Origin: Actinopolyspora biskrensis
Lineage (GTDB): Bacteria; Actinomycetota; Actinomycetes; Mycobacteriales; Pseudonocardiaceae
DNA length: 64,000 nucleotides
Direction: 5' to 3'
Assembly (NCBI RefSeq): GCF_013408175.1
Contig: NZ_JACBYW010000006.1
Span: forward strand, 186,001-250,000
Shown: positions 17,421 to 26,479 of the stretch, one piece after another
Numbering within the stretch: position 1 is the stretch's first letter
Layout: every line of letters starts with the position of its first letter
Notes under the pieces: model-generated
Database searches by the model: none
What the model was told of the DNA's origin: nothing
The model's input: the letters and a program-made list of their open reading frames with translations, nothing else
Position numbers and translations under genes: made by a program

Positions 17421-17987
17421 TCAGAGCTCCCCGGAGACGGTGAACAGGCGCCGCGCGGTCACGCGCACGGCCAGGGCGCGGTCCAGCCGGGAAACCACCG
17501 CCTCGGCCCCCGCCGCACGCAACCGCGCCCCGGGGACCCCACCGCCGGAGAAGCCGAACGCGAGCACCCCCGCGCCCCGCGCGGCGCGAACCTCCTCCTC
17601 GGAACCGGCCACCCGCGCCAGACACGGGTACTCGGCCGCCAGTGCGCGCAGCTCGGCGGTCTCGTCCTCGACGCCGGCGATCACGATGGAGAGCCCGTCC
17701 GCGACGCGCAACCGCCGCGCCTCGGAAGCCACACGCTCCACAGCGGTCCGGGTCAGCACTATGACCGGGACGGACGCAGCGCGCGCTCCCCGCAGGAGCT
17801 CGTCGGCGCCGCAGGTCAGTCGAGCACCGCCTCGCTCCCGCTCGACGAGGGTGCCGTCCCAACCCAGCGCCACCGCGCGATCCGATTCGGCGAACACCGC
17901 GGTCTCCCAGTACCGGCGAACAGGCACGCACAGCCTGCGCACCGGCAGGGCGCCGACACCACGCACGCGGGGTGAACGAGAAACCAA
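17421..17987 (-). CDS. HAD-like protein lacking the catalytic Asp (probable pseudoenzyme)
   Basis: This 188-aa protein resembles phosphoglycolate-phosphatase-type HAD proteins in outline. Motif I is GWDGTLVERE (normally DxDGT), motif II is VIVLTRT, and the C-terminal part follows the HAD pattern EEEVRAARGAGVLAFGFSGG with LRAAGAEAVVSRL. The nucleophilic Asp of motif I is Gly (position 2 of GWDGT), and the motif IV Asp pair (GDSxxD-like) is replaced by AGSEEE, so phosphatase activity is unlikely. There is no cap-domain insertion large enough to carry an alternative active site. The true start may be an internal GTG. It is a lone leftward gene between pstS and a CitE-type lyase. Confidence 0.55.
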   Translation of the reverse strand: MVSRSPRVRGVGALPVRRLCVPVRRYWETAVFAESDRAVALGWDGTLVERERGGARLTCGADELLRGARAASVPVIVLTRTAVERVASEARRLRVADGLSIVIAGVEDETAELRALAAEYPCLARVAGSEEEVRAARGAGVLAFGFSGGGVPGARLRAAGAEAVVSRLDRALAVRVTARRLFTVSGEL

Positions 17988-18127
17988 GGATTCCTTACAA
18001 CACTGCCCGTTCCCGGGGAGCGGAGCTCCTCCGGCCGAGCCGTTCCCGGTCGTCGGTCGGGCTTTCCCCCGGCGCTTCCGGAGCCGGAACGACCACCCGG
18101 GCAGCCCCGGACCGGAGCCCGCCCGAA

Positions 18128-19087
18128 TCAGTCGCGCGGGGGGTGCCAGGGCTCGGTGCGGCGCAGCCCGGCCGCGCGTCCCTTACCGGCCACCACCAGG
18201 GCCATCTTGCGGGAGGCCTCGTCGATCATCTCGTCACCCAGCATGGCCGCCCCGCGCCTGCCGCCCTCCTCGGAGGTGTACCAGGCGTAGGCGTCGAGAA
18301 TGTTCTCCGCCCGGTCGTAGTCCCGCTGGTTCGGCGAGAAGATCCCGTTCACCTCCTCCACCTGCGCGGGGTGCAGCACCCACTTGCCGTCCAGCCCGAG
18401 CGCGGCGGAACGTCCCGCGACACGACGCAGCCCCTCCTGATCCCTGATCTGCAGGTAGGGCCCGTCGACGGCCTGCAGCCCGTTCGCCCGCGCGGCCGTC
18501 AGCAGCCGCATGAGCACGTAGTGGTAGGCATCGCCGACGTCGTACCCGGGTGGCTGTTCCCCGACGACGAGCGAAGGCATGTTGATCGAGGCCATGAAGT
18601 CGGCGGGCCCGAAGACCAACGCCTCGAGCCTGGCCGAGGAGGCCGCTATCGAGTCCACCTCGGCCAGCCCCTTCGCGTCCTCGATCTGCGCCTCGATCCC
18701 TATCGAGGAGGCGGGCAGCCCGAGGGCCTTCTCCAGCTGGCAGAGCGTCAGGTCCAGCCAGCGGACCTGATCCGCCCCGGAGACCTTGGGCAGCATGAGG
18801 GTGTCCAACGAGCCACCCGCGCCTTCGACCACGTCCACCACGTCGCGGTAGGTCCACTCGGTGTCCAGCGCGTTCACCCGGACCGTGCGGATCTTGTCCC
18901 CCCATCCACCCGCGTTCAACGCGCCGACGACCTCGCCGCGTGCCTCGGCCTTGACGAGCGGGGCCACCGCGTCCTCCAGGTCCAGGAAGAACTGGTCCAC
19001 GACCAGTCCGCGCGCCTTCTCGATCATCCTGGGCGCGGAACCGGGAACGGCGAGGCAACTACGTCGGGAGCGCTGTGCGGCGGTCAA
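18128..19087 (-). CDS. HpcH/HpaI aldolase-CitE family CoA-ester lyase
   Basis: This 319-aa protein belongs to the CitE/malyl-CoA lyase superfamily of TIM-barrel, Mg2+-dependent C-C lyases. Conserved features are the FFLDLEDAV loop, Arg in VRVNALDTEW, the metal-binding Glu in IGIEAQIEDAKG, and FGPADFMASI with its Asp. The C-terminal HPAQVEEVN is also typical. Likely substrates are malyl-, methylmalyl- or citramalyl-CoA type esters. No neighbouring CoA transferase or citrate-lyase subunit is present, so the classical CitDEF complex is excluded. It is monocistronic and divergent from the next gene. Confidence 0.85.
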   Translation of the reverse strand: MTAAQRSRRSCLAVPGSAPRMIEKARGLVVDQFFLDLEDAVAPLVKAEARGEVVGALNAGGWGDKIRTVRVNALDTEWTYRDVVDVVEGAGGSLDTLMLPKVSGADQVRWLDLTLCQLEKALGLPASSIGIEAQIEDAKGLAEVDSIAASSARLEALVFGPADFMASINMPSLVVGEQPPGYDVGDAYHYVLMRLLTAARANGLQAVDGPYLQIRDQEGLRRVAGRSAALGLDGKWVLHPAQVEEVNGIFSPNQRDYDRAENILDAYAWYTSEEGGRRGAAMLGDEMIDEASRKMALVVAGKGRAAGLRRTEPWHPPRD

Positions 19088-19410
19088 TGTGGGGGACTCC
19101 TCCTGCCGGGGCGGGAAAACCGGTCCGGGCCGTCTCAGGGGGTGGTCTCACGAGTCGGCCCGGCCGCGGGCCGGAGTATATTCGCCGCGGCCACGACGGC
19201 ACCCCGCGGACTCCCACCAGCGGCAGGAGGGGTCTCCGCCGTCGACACGGCCCGCGGCCGCACCGACGAACCGGCGCCGTCGGGCACTACCATGTCCGGC
19301 GACGACGAGGCCCGCGCCGCCTCGCCACCCCGGGGACGACTTTCCGGACGGCTCCGGGAGCGCGAGGGGGCCACCGAACGGAGAGCACCCGAAACGGGGG
19401 ACGGGACGAC
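19088..19410. other. Divergent intergenic region
   Basis: These 323 bases separate the leftward CitE-like gene from the rightward 111-aa gene and should hold both promoters. I found no clear -35/-10 pair, repeat or small gene. Confidence 0.4.
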
Positions 19411-19746
19411 ATGGCACCGATCGAAGAGGTCCGGGAGGCGACGGCTCGTCTCGACAAGCTCGAGACCGTTCCCGAGTCCGCCAGAAGCAGCGTCACCGCA
19501 CTGTTCACGAGGCTCCGCGGGATCGTGATCGAGGAGGGCACCGAGCAGCAGTGGCGGGACCTGGTCGAGTCGGCGAGTTCCGCGGATCCCTCGCGGGCCG
19601 CCGAAGTGGCCGAGCTGATCCGCTCCCTGCAGGCGGCTCCCAGCACACCGCTGCCGCCGAACGGATGGTTGTTCGCCGATCTGGCCGCGCTCGACCTGGC
19701 ACGGGCGGTGAACTCCTCGTCCGAGGCACCTCCCACCGAGGGATGA
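19411..19746 (+). CDS. Hypothetical protein, 111 aa, helical
   Basis: The ATG is preceded by a G-rich stretch. The protein is acidic and mostly helical (EEVREATARLDKLETV, then repeated Ala/Glu/Leu helices) with a short proline-containing linker APSTPLPPNGW near the C-terminus. It has no membrane segment, signal peptide or Cys. Codon third positions are consistently G/C and frame-specific, unlike competing frames. I do not recognise a family. It lies upstream of mrp in the same direction, 244 bases away. Confidence 0.6.
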   Translation: MAPIEEVREATARLDKLETVPESARSSVTALFTRLRGIVIEEGTEQQWRDLVESASSADPSRAAEVAELIRSLQAAPSTPLPPNGWLFADLAALDLARAVNSSSEAPPTEG

Positions 19747-19990
19747 CCCGGCCGTCGCCGGGGTCCGCGGACCACCCGGCTCGGCACGGACACAGCCCCG
19801 CCCGCGCGGGGTGCGGGACGCACCCGTCCGCTCCGCGTCCGGCCCCGCGGAGGAGTGACTCTCCGGTGGTCCGCCGACACGGAGCGGGGACCCGAGGACG
19901 CGGTAGGCGGTCGGGCTGTGATCCCACCCGTACTCGCCCGTAGCATATGTGGTGGCACACCAGCGCAGGAAAGGTCGGTGTCGCGTAGCC

Positions 19991-21130
19991 GTGACCACAA
20001 CTCAGCCCACTCCCACCGAGGACGCGGTGCGGCAGGCCCTCACCAAGGTGGAGGACCCGGAGATCCACAAGCCGATCACCGAGCTCGGCATGGTCAAGGA
20101 CGTGACCATCGGTTCCGAGGGTGACGTCAAGGTCGGTGTTTACCTGACCGTGCAAGGGTGCCCGATGCGGGAGACCATCACCCAGCGGGTCGATTCGGCG
20201 GTCTCCGAGGTCACCGGTGTCGGTTCGGTCGAGGTCGAACTCGACGTGATGAGCGACGAGCAACGCACCGAACTCCGCAAGCAGCTGCGGGGTGACGCGG
20301 AGGAACCCCGCATCCCGTTCGCCGAGCCCGGCTCGCTGACCAGGGTCTACTGCGTCGCCTCCGGGAAGGGCGGTGTAGGCAAGTCCAGCGTGACGGTCAA
20401 CCTCGCCGCTTCCATGGCCGAACGCGGACTCTCGGTCGGCGTCGTCGACGCCGACATCTACGGGCACTCCGTACCGCGGATGCTGGGCACCGAGAGCAAG
20501 CCCACCCAGGTCGAGAACATGATCATGCCGCCGCAGGCGCACGGGGTCAAGCTGATCTCCATCGGCATGTTCACCCCGGGCAACACACCGGTCGTGTGGC
20601 GTGGTCCGATGCTGCACCGGGCCCTCCAGCAGTTCCTCTCCGACGTCTTCTGGGGAGACCTCGACGTCCTGCTGCTGGACCTCCCGCCCGGTACGGGTGA
20701 CGTGGCGCTGTCGACGGCCCAGCTGATCCCGAACGCGGAGATCCTCGTGGTCACCACCCCGCAGCAGGCCGCTGCCGAGGTGGCCGAGCGCGCCGGTGCC
20801 ATCGCCATGCAGACGCGCCAGCGGATCGCCGGGGTCGTCGAGAACATGTCCTGGATGGAACTCGAGGACGGCCAGCGCGTCGAGGTCTTCGGGTCCGGGG
20901 GCGGTCAGATCGTCTCGGAGTCGCTGACCCGCTCGGTCGGTTCGGAGGTCCCGCTGCTCGGGCAGGTCCCGCTCGACACACGTCTCCGGGAGTCCGGCGA
21001 CAGCGGTGCTCCGCTCGTCCTTCAGGACCCCGACTCCCCCGCGAGCACGGTGCTCAGCGACGTGGCCAAGAAGCTGTCCACCAGGGCACGCGGGCTCGCG
21101 GGCCAGCTGCTGTCCGTTTCTCCGGCCTGA
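19991..21130 (+). CDS. mrp: Mrp/ApbC-family Fe-S cluster carrier ATPase
   Basis: This 379-aa protein has an N-terminal DUF59/MIP18-like domain (about residues 9-88, including the conserved Cys in VQGCPMRE) and a C-terminal ParA/MinD-like P-loop ATPase with deviant Walker A SGKGGVGKSS (124-133) and LLLDLPPGTGD. Mrp proteins bind and transfer Fe-S clusters to target apoproteins. The CxxC pair of other Mrp/NBP35 proteins is absent here: the loop reads ENMSWMELEDGQ, as I recall for mycobacterial Mrp. The GTG start follows an AGGAAAGG at some distance, and an upstream ATG at 19949 would add 14 residues. Adjacency to the sigE region resembles the mycobacterial order. Confidence 0.92.
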   Translation: MTTTQPTPTEDAVRQALTKVEDPEIHKPITELGMVKDVTIGSEGDVKVGVYLTVQGCPMRETITQRVDSAVSEVTGVGSVEVELDVMSDEQRTELRKQLRGDAEEPRIPFAEPGSLTRVYCVASGKGGVGKSSVTVNLAASMAERGLSVGVVDADIYGHSVPRMLGTESKPTQVENMIMPPQAHGVKLISIGMFTPGNTPVVWRGPMLHRALQQFLSDVFWGDLDVLLLDLPPGTGDVALSTAQLIPNAEILVVTTPQQAAAEVAERAGAIAMQTRQRIAGVVENMSWMELEDGQRVEVFGSGGGQIVSESLTRSVGSEVPLLGQVPLDTRLRESGDSGAPLVLQDPDSPASTVLSDVAKKLSTRARGLAGQLLSVSPA

Positions 21131-21242
21131 GACCGGGGCTCTTCCGCTCGGGTTCGCGTGAGTGCCCGCGCGGCGGAGCCCTCGTCGGCTCGTGAGCGGG
21201 CGCCCGGCGTCGAACAGCCACGAGCCCGGCGGGCCCGCGGGA

Positions 21243-21920
21243 TCAGTCGCGGGCGATCGCGAGCAGCCCGCTCCCCGTCGGCAGGGCCACCGGGACGAGA
21301 CGGGGGTCCGTGTGGATCGCGTGCAACACCTCGCGCGGCATACGCGGACCCCCGTCCGCTCCGAAGCGGTCGGAGCCCTCGTCCCGCTCGAACGCCCCGT
21401 TGAGGACCAGCGTCCCGCCCGGGCGCAACAACGGCGTCGCTAGCTCGAGCAGGGAGGCAGTCCTGGCGCTGCCGACCACGACGTGCACCAGGTCGTAGGT
21501 CCCCTCCGCCAGTTTGGGCAGCACCCCGGAGGCCACCTCGGTGATCATGCGCAGCCGGTGGGTCGACATCTCGGCCTCGGCGACGGCGCTGCGCACGGAA
21601 CTCTGCACCTCCGTGTCCAGCGTGATGCAGGTCAGCGTGCCCTCCGCGACCATCCCCTCGCACAACGCGAGCGCGGTGGGGGTCGAACCGTCGACCTCGA
21701 CCACGGACTTCGCCCGGAGCACCGCGGCCAGGAAGCGCAACACCGCCTCGGGAGACCCGAAACGCTCGGCGACGCCCCGCTCCGCGCCGTGATCGCTGTC
21801 GACCAGCTCCACGGGAGCGCGCCCGGAGGTTCGAGCACGAACTGACACGTCCCCGAAGTTGTTCCGGGGAGACGGCGCACCGCCGCCCCTCGGCGCGGGG
21901 GAGGAAATTTCGGGTTGCAC
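21243..21920 (-). CDS. O-methyltransferase-like protein divergent from sigE
   Basis: This 225-aa protein has the fold pattern of class I SAM-dependent O-methyltransferases: strand KSVVEVDGSTPTA (motif I position), LTCITLDTEVQ, TYDLVHVVV and LLRPGGTLVLNGAF. Motif I lacks the usual GxGxG (VDGSTP instead), so SAM binding may be weakened or altered. Its divergent position next to sigE matches the M. tuberculosis Rv1220c-sigE pair. A TAACCT sequence lies 8 bases before the GTG start and no Shine-Dalgarno is present, suggesting a leaderless transcript. The first 35 residues are low-complexity and an internal start is possible. Confidence 0.8.
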   Translation of the reverse strand: MQPEISSPAPRGGGAPSPRNNFGDVSVRARTSGRAPVELVDSDHGAERGVAERFGSPEAVLRFLAAVLRAKSVVEVDGSTPTALALCEGMVAEGTLTCITLDTEVQSSVRSAVAEAEMSTHRLRMITEVASGVLPKLAEGTYDLVHVVVGSARTASLLELATPLLRPGGTLVLNGAFERDEGSDRFGADGGPRMPREVLHAIHTDPRLVPVALPTGSGLLAIARD

Positions 21921-21928
21921 GGTTGAAC

Positions 21929-21934
21929 AGGTTA
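21929..21934 (-). promoter_or_regulatory. Candidate -10 element, leaderless methyltransferase transcript
   Basis: TAACCT on the minus strand (TANNNT class), 8 bases before the GTG start codon at 21920. With transcription starting about 7 bases after a -10, the mRNA would begin at or next to the start codon. The -35 is weak. Confidence 0.35.
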
Positions 21935-22331
21935 TCGTCGAACCGGGGTGGTGCCCGCGAGGTGGGTCACAACGATTTCGAAACGGATCGTGTCACGTGC
22001 GCACGCCGGAGTAACGCCGCACCCGCGCTCCACGATCACACCCGCCCCGTCGGACGCGTTTCCCGCCGTCGCCCCCCGTCCACGGTGCGGAAACAGCCGG
22101 TGAAACGGCCCTCGCCCCGTGTCGAACCGGCTCGCGAGGGGGTACCTTGAAGGCGAAACGACGGGAACGGCCCCGGGGCTCCGGCCGACCGACCTCGTTT
22201 CCGTCCCCGGCGCCCGGGGCCTCGGACAAGTTCTCAGCGGTTTCTCAGAGTTCTATCACGGTCAACTCACCCGCGAGGGGGACAGTGGAGGCGTCATATC
22301 CGGCGGTTCGCAACCCCTTCCCGTGAAGACG
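21935..22331. other. Intergenic region upstream of sigE
   Basis: About 400 bases between the divergent methyltransferase and sigE. The right end is the ECF-type promoter described separately. I see no small gene or repeat in the remainder. Confidence 0.4.
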
Positions 22332-22357
22332 GGAACAAACCGGCCGGGGAGATCGTT
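22332..22357 (+). promoter_or_regulatory. sigE: Candidate ECF (SigE-type) promoter for sigE
   Basis: GGAAC at 22332-22336 and CGTT at 22354-22357 are separated by 17 bases, the layout of extracytoplasmic-function sigma promoters. The site lies about 43 bases before the sigE ATG, so SigE may activate its own operon. Confidence 0.55.
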
Positions 22358-22399
22358 TTACGGGGCGCAACCCGCCCGCAGGAGGTGCCTTCCCGCCAC

Positions 22400-23074
22400 A
22401 TGGCCACTCACACGGCAGCACCGAGCTCGGCTTCGCCGCAGACGACCGACACCGGTCCGGAAGCCGCCAAGGCCGGCGATCCGCCGGTGCGGGCGACAGC
22501 GAGCGACGAAGCGGCGGTCACTTCCCCCTCCGAAGCCACCGAGGCCAACTGGACCCCACCGTCCTGGGAGGAGGTGGTCCGCGAACACGCGGACCGCGTC
22601 TACCGGCTGGCCTTCCGCCTCTCCGGGAACAAGCACGACGCCGAGGACCTGACGCAGGAAACCTTCATCCGCGTGTTCCGTTCGTTGGCCTCGTACCGCC
22701 CGGGGACGTTCGAGGGGTGGCTGCACCGCATAACCACCAACCTCTTCCTCGACATGGCGCGGCGGCGTTCCAGGGTGCGCATGGAAGGGCTCCCCGAGGA
22801 CACCGACCGCATCCCCGGAAGCGGTCCCAGCCCGGAACAGGTGTATCAGGCGACACATCTCGACCCGGACCTGCAGGCGGCCCTGGAGGAGCTGCCTCCC
22901 GAGTTCCGCGCGGCCATCGTGCTGTGCGACGTCGAAGGGCTCTCCTACGAGGAAATCGGCGCTACACTCGACGTGAAGCTAGGGACTGTGCGCAGCCGGA
23001 TCCATCGGGGCCGGCAGCTGCTCAAATCAGCCCTGGAAGCTCGCCGCGAGCGCGATCGGGAGGAAACCGCATGA
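22400..23074 (+). CDS. sigE: ECF RNA polymerase sigma factor SigE
   Basis: This 224-aa protein is an ECF sigma factor. After a 55-residue Ala/Thr/Pro-rich N-terminal extension come sigma region 2 ([33 protein letters not shown] in [11 protein letters not shown]) and region 4 ([20 protein letters not shown], then the helix-turn-helix [20 protein letters not shown]). It directs polymerase to envelope-stress genes. The ATG at 22400 is chosen. An AGGAGG lies 14 bases away, longer than ideal, and a GTG at 22385 adds five residues. The stop overlaps the rseA start by 4 bases, typical of sigma/anti-sigma pairs. Gene order sigE-rseA-htrA-tatB matches mycobacteria. Confidence 0.95.
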   Translation: MATHTAAPSSASPQTTDTGPEAAKAGDPPVRATASDEAAVTSPSEATEANWTPPSWEEVVREHADRVYRLAFRLSGNKHDAEDLTQETFIRVFRSLASYRPGTFEGWLHRITTNLFLDMARRRSRVRMEGLPEDTDRIPGSGPSPEQVYQATHLDPDLQAALEELPPEFRAAIVLCDVEGLSYEEIGATLDVKLGTVRSRIHRGRQLLKSALEARRERDREETA

Positions 23075-23796
23075 CCGGTCTTCGAGGTTGGGGGTTGCCG
23101 GAGCAGCACCTCGCGCTGGACGCGCTGGTCGCTTTCGTGGACGGCGAACTGAGTCCGAGCGCCCACGACCGCGCCGCCGCCCATCTCGCGACGTGCCCCA
23201 GCTGCGCCGCCGAGGCGGACTCCCAGCGACAGGCGCGTTCCGCAGTGCGTACGGCCTCGACTCCTTCGATCTCCCCACAGTTGCTGCAGTCCCTGCAGTC
23301 GATCCCCAGCACCGCCGAGCTCCCCGAACAACCGGACAACCTCGCGTTGAGCGAGGACGGTCGCCTCGTCACCACCAACGGGAGGAACGCCGGAGCGAAG
23401 TCCTCCCCGCTCGGAGCGGAGCTCCCGTTGGGTGGTGGTGCGGTCCGGCCCGGCCCGTTGGAAGGTGAGCAGAGCGAGGCGGAATCCGGCCAGCACCATT
23501 CGAAGTTCGGTGGACGCCGGGCCAAGCAGGGTGCCGGCGTGGTGTTCTCCGGCCTCGTGCTGGGAGCGCTCGCCTTCATGAACACCCCCGCCGACAGTGT
23601 CCGGAACAACGTCACCACGGTTCCGGATCAGGCTCCCCACGGCGGAGCCGTCGAGGAGGCCGAGTCCTCGGTGACATCCACCAGCCCCGCGCCGGGAACC
23701 CTGGCTGCCTCCTCCCCCGGGACCCCGGTTAGCACCACTCCGTCCGAGACCGTGGGGAGCAGGGTTGCCACCCCCACCGCCCCCGAATCGCCCTGA
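23071..23796 (+). CDS. rseA: Anti-sigma E factor RseA (zinc-finger, membrane-anchored)
   Basis: This 241-aa protein carries an N-terminal ZAS-type anti-sigma domain with the zinc motif [11 protein letters not shown] (His-x3-Cys-x2-Cys) and an upstream His in [18 protein letters not shown]. It is translationally coupled to sigE (ATGA overlap). A long Ser/Pro/Gly linker leads to one hydrophobic segment, [14 protein letters not shown] (about residue 157), and a low-complexity extracytoplasmic tail. It should hold SigE inactive until zinc release or proteolysis. The clear membrane segment would make it a substrate for regulated intramembrane proteolysis. Confidence 0.92.
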   Translation: MTGLRGWGLPEQHLALDALVAFVDGELSPSAHDRAAAHLATCPSCAAEADSQRQARSAVRTASTPSISPQLLQSLQSIPSTAELPEQPDNLALSEDGRLVTTNGRNAGAKSSPLGAELPLGGGAVRPGPLEGEQSEAESGQHHSKFGGRRAKQGAGVVFSGLVLGALAFMNTPADSVRNNVTTVPDQAPHGGAVEEAESSVTSTSPAPGTLAASSPGTPVSTTPSETVGSRVATPTAPESP

Positions 23797-23825
23797 GAAT
23801 TCTTCGCAGCATGGCTTGTGCGCCT

Positions 23826-23890
23826 GGTCGGGTAGTAGCCGTCACGTGAGTCGGCGCCTTGCCGTGTTGGGCCGCTCTCGAGTGGCGGCC
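23826..23890 (-). repeat. Dispersed intergenic repeat, copy B
   Basis: Read on the minus strand this contains GGCGCCGACTCACGTGACGG followed by CTACTACCCGACC, and a CCACTCGAGAGCGGCC element. It matches copy A (36146-36315) almost base for base through the core. It lies in the rseA-htrA spacer. Confidence 0.6.
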
Positions 23891-24141
23891 CGCGCGCCGA
23901 AGCGCGTAGCAGCCGCGTGGCTGACGGCCACGGGAAGCAGCGGGAGCCGGTACGTGACCGTCAACGAGAACTTCACACCCGGACCGGCAGAATGGATTCC
24001 GGCCGAAACGACCGGTCGTCGACGCGCTGGATGATTCCGGAGTTCGGCACGAGTTTCCGGCTCCGGTGAGCACGAAGCCTCCTTCGTGTGATGCACTCAC
24101 GGGTAGCGGCCGAACCGAAACGTGCACACGACCGGGGAGCG

Positions 24142-25776
24142 ATGAGCGAGCAGCCGAGGACATCCGCGCACCAGGGGGACTCGCAGCATCCGAACACGGA
24201 TGGACCCGCTGCGCACGCGAACCACGGGAGCGCCACCAGCCACTCCGGACAGTCTCCCCGGGCGGGGGCGTCGGCGGCCGAGCACGAGAACGCGGGCGAG
24301 GCCCGGGACTCGGACGAGACCCCTCCGCGGCGGACGGCCGCGACCCCGGCCGAGTCGGCCGTTTTCGGCAGGCCGGAAGGGGTCACCGGAAGCTTCGACC
24401 GCAGCAACGCCCCCGGCCTGTCACCTCGGGTGGAACAAGCACCCCCACCGCCGGAGTCCCTCGCCAAGGCTTTCGGACCTCCCACGAACAGCTCGGAGTC
24501 GCTGCAACGCTCCCCCTGGGACAGCGGAGAAACCGACGCTTCCACCGAGGAGGACCCCGTTCTCTGGGGGGACGGGAACGAGCACGACCCGTGGCGGGAC
24601 CCCACCACGGGGGCCGTGCTGGGTGGCCCCGCCCTCACCGGTGAGCGGGACGAGGAACCCGCTTCCCCCGGCTCCGGCCCGTTGCTCAGCGCGCGAGAGG
24701 TGCTCTTCGGCCGCAGAGTGCGCCCGTGGTCGTTGGTCACCCTCGGGCTCGTGGTGCTGCTCGTGGGGGCCGCAGGCGGATTCGTCGGCCGGATAACCGC
24801 CGAAGAGGGCAACCCGCTGACCAATCCGGATGTGACCCTGGCCACCGTGGAGCCGGGAGCGGACCGTCCCGCGAGCTCCATCGCCGGAGCGGCCTCCGGC
24901 GTGGTCCCCGCCGTCGTCTCCGTCGAGGTCAGGGTGGGTTCCCAGGGAGGAACCGGCTCGGGCGTCATGATAGACGGCAACGGCTACATCGTGACCAACA
25001 ACCACGTGGTCTCGATGGCCGCGGACACACCCGACGCGAAGATCTTCACGGTTTTCTCGGACGGTACCCGAACCTCCGCGCGGATCGTGGGGCGCGACCC
25101 CGAGACCGACCTGGCCGTGCTCAAGGTCGAAGTGGGCAACCCCACGGTCGCCCAGCTGGGGAACTCGAAGGACCTGCAGGTCGGGGACAAGGTCATGGCC
25201 GTCGGCTCACCACTCGGCTTGGAAAGCACGGTCACCAGCGGGATCGTGAGTTCCGTCCACCGACCGGTGCGGCTCGCCGGGGAAGAAACCGACACGAACG
25301 CGGTAATCGACGCGATCCAGACCGACGCCGCGGTCAACCCGGGCAACTCCGGAGGCGCCCTGGTGGACGGCAACGGGACCGTCGTCGGAATCAACACGGC
25401 CATCAGAACGATGGGGACCGGCGGCAGCGGAGGTTCGATCGGTCTGGGGTTCGCCCTCCCCATCGACCGAGTACGCGAGATCTCCCAACAGCTCATCCGC
25501 ACCGGACAGGTGCGGCACCCCGACCTCGGCGTGGACGCGAAATCCGTCACCGACGGGGCGGCGGACGGTGCCCAGGTGCAGAACGTGCGGGAAGGCGGAG
25601 CGGCCCAGGAAGCAGGCCTCTCGGAAGGCGATGTGATCACCGAGGTCGGGGACCGCGAGGTCGGTGGGGCCGATGAGCTGGAAGTCGCCGTCGACGAGCA
25701 CGACGTGGGCGCCGTGGTCCCCGTGACGGTCGTTCGCCAAGGACGCGAACTTGTCCTGGACGTCACTCTTCACTAG
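24142..25776 (+). CDS. htrA: HtrA/DegP-type serine protease with PDZ domain
   Basis: This 544-aa protein has a 190-residue Pro/Ser/Glu-rich cytoplasmic region, one membrane anchor (WSLVTLGLVVLLVGAAGGFV), a trypsin-like protease domain and a C-terminal PDZ domain (about 450-540). The triad is intact: His288 (TNNHVVS), Asp323 (DPETDLAVLKV) and Ser403 (NPGNSGGAL). It degrades or refolds damaged envelope proteins and in mycobacteria feeds into SigE control. The ATG at 24142 has a GGGGAG site. An upstream ATG at 24088 would add 18 residues. About 345 bases with repeat copy B separate it from rseA, so it may also have its own promoter. Confidence 0.93.
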   Translation: MSEQPRTSAHQGDSQHPNTDGPAAHANHGSATSHSGQSPRAGASAAEHENAGEARDSDETPPRRTAATPAESAVFGRPEGVTGSFDRSNAPGLSPRVEQAPPPPESLAKAFGPPTNSSESLQRSPWDSGETDASTEEDPVLWGDGNEHDPWRDPTTGAVLGGPALTGERDEEPASPGSGPLLSAREVLFGRRVRPWSLVTLGLVVLLVGAAGGFVGRITAEEGNPLTNPDVTLATVEPGADRPASSIAGAASGVVPAVVSVEVRVGSQGGTGSGVMIDGNGYIVTNNHVVSMAADTPDAKIFTVFSDGTRTSARIVGRDPETDLAVLKVEVGNPTVAQLGNSKDLQVGDKVMAVGSPLGLESTVTSGIVSSVHRPVRLAGEETDTNAVIDAIQTDAAVNPGNSGGALVDGNGTVVGINTAIRTMGTGGSGGSIGLGFALPIDRVREISQQLIRTGQVRHPDLGVDAKSVTDGAADGAQVQNVREGGAAQEAGLSEGDVITEVGDREVGGADELEVAVDEHDVGAVVPVTVVRQGRELVLDVTLH

Positions 25777-25862
25777 CAGGCAAAGTTGGATAGGCTGAGC
25801 ACGCACGGCACTCGGTAGCGTGCCGATGTCCGGACAACGGCGTCATCCCGGAAGGAGTCGAG

Positions 25863-26273
25863 GTGTTCGATAGCATCGGCTGGGGTGAGATTCTCGTTCT
25901 CATCGTCGCCGGTCTGTTCATCCTCGGACCCGAGCGGCTGCCTTCCGCGGCGGCGTGGCTCGGCAAGACGGTTCGCCAGGTTCGCGAGTACGCGACGGGC
26001 GCGCGGGAACAGATCCGCTCAGAACTCGGCCCGGAATTCGACGATCTTCGCAAACCGCTGGAGGACCTGCGCGAGGTCCGCAATTTCGACCCGCGGCGCG
26101 CGGTGAGCAAGCACCTCTTCGACGGGGAGAACCCGCTGGACGACGTCACCGGCAACGGCGGTTCCAAGACCAACGGCAACGGTTCCCGATCCGGACCGAC
26201 ACCTCCGCGGTCCCGCGAGCACAGCCCCTTGGAGTCCGGGGAACGTCCCCCGTTCGACTCGGACACCACCTGA
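25863..26273 (+). CDS. tatB: Sec-independent translocase subunit TatB
   Basis: This 136-aa protein begins [20 protein letters not shown] with the conserved Glu in the short N-terminal membrane helix, the FILGPERLP hinge, then an amphipathic helix ([16 protein letters not shown]) and a polar, disordered C-terminus. These are the marks of TatB, which with TatA and TatC exports folded twin-arginine proteins. The GTG start has AAGGAG upstream. It follows htrA as in mycobacteria. The E-L/FGP-type loop and the length exceed those of a typical TatA, supporting TatB. Confidence 0.93.
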   Translation: MFDSIGWGEILVLIVAGLFILGPERLPSAAAWLGKTVRQVREYATGAREQIRSELGPEFDDLRKPLEDLREVRNFDPRRAVSKHLFDGENPLDDVTGNGGSKTNGNGSRSGPTPPRSREHSPLESGERPPFDSDTT

Positions 26274-26310
26274 CCCACCTCAGAACTTCTGGCAAAGGGC
26301 TTCGCCCGGC

Positions 26311-26376
26311 CCGGGTGCTCAGCCCACGCGGCGCGAGCAGCTCCGGCGCGTGAGCCGGGCGCGTCGCGAGGCGGCC
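26311..26376 (+). repeat. Dispersed intergenic repeat, copy D (left half)
   Basis: CCGGGTGCTCAGCCCA, followed after about 10 bases by CGAGCAGCTCCGGCGCGTGA, matches the left half of copy A (36146-36200). It lies between the convergent tatB and pepA genes. Confidence 0.55.
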
Positions 26377-26479
26377 GGACGTGCTCCCACTGCCCCGTAG
26401 CCGGGGGAAGGCCTCACGCGCGACGAACTTCCCGGAGCGGATCCGGTGGTTCGTCACGCGCGAAGCCGGGCCCCGCGCT

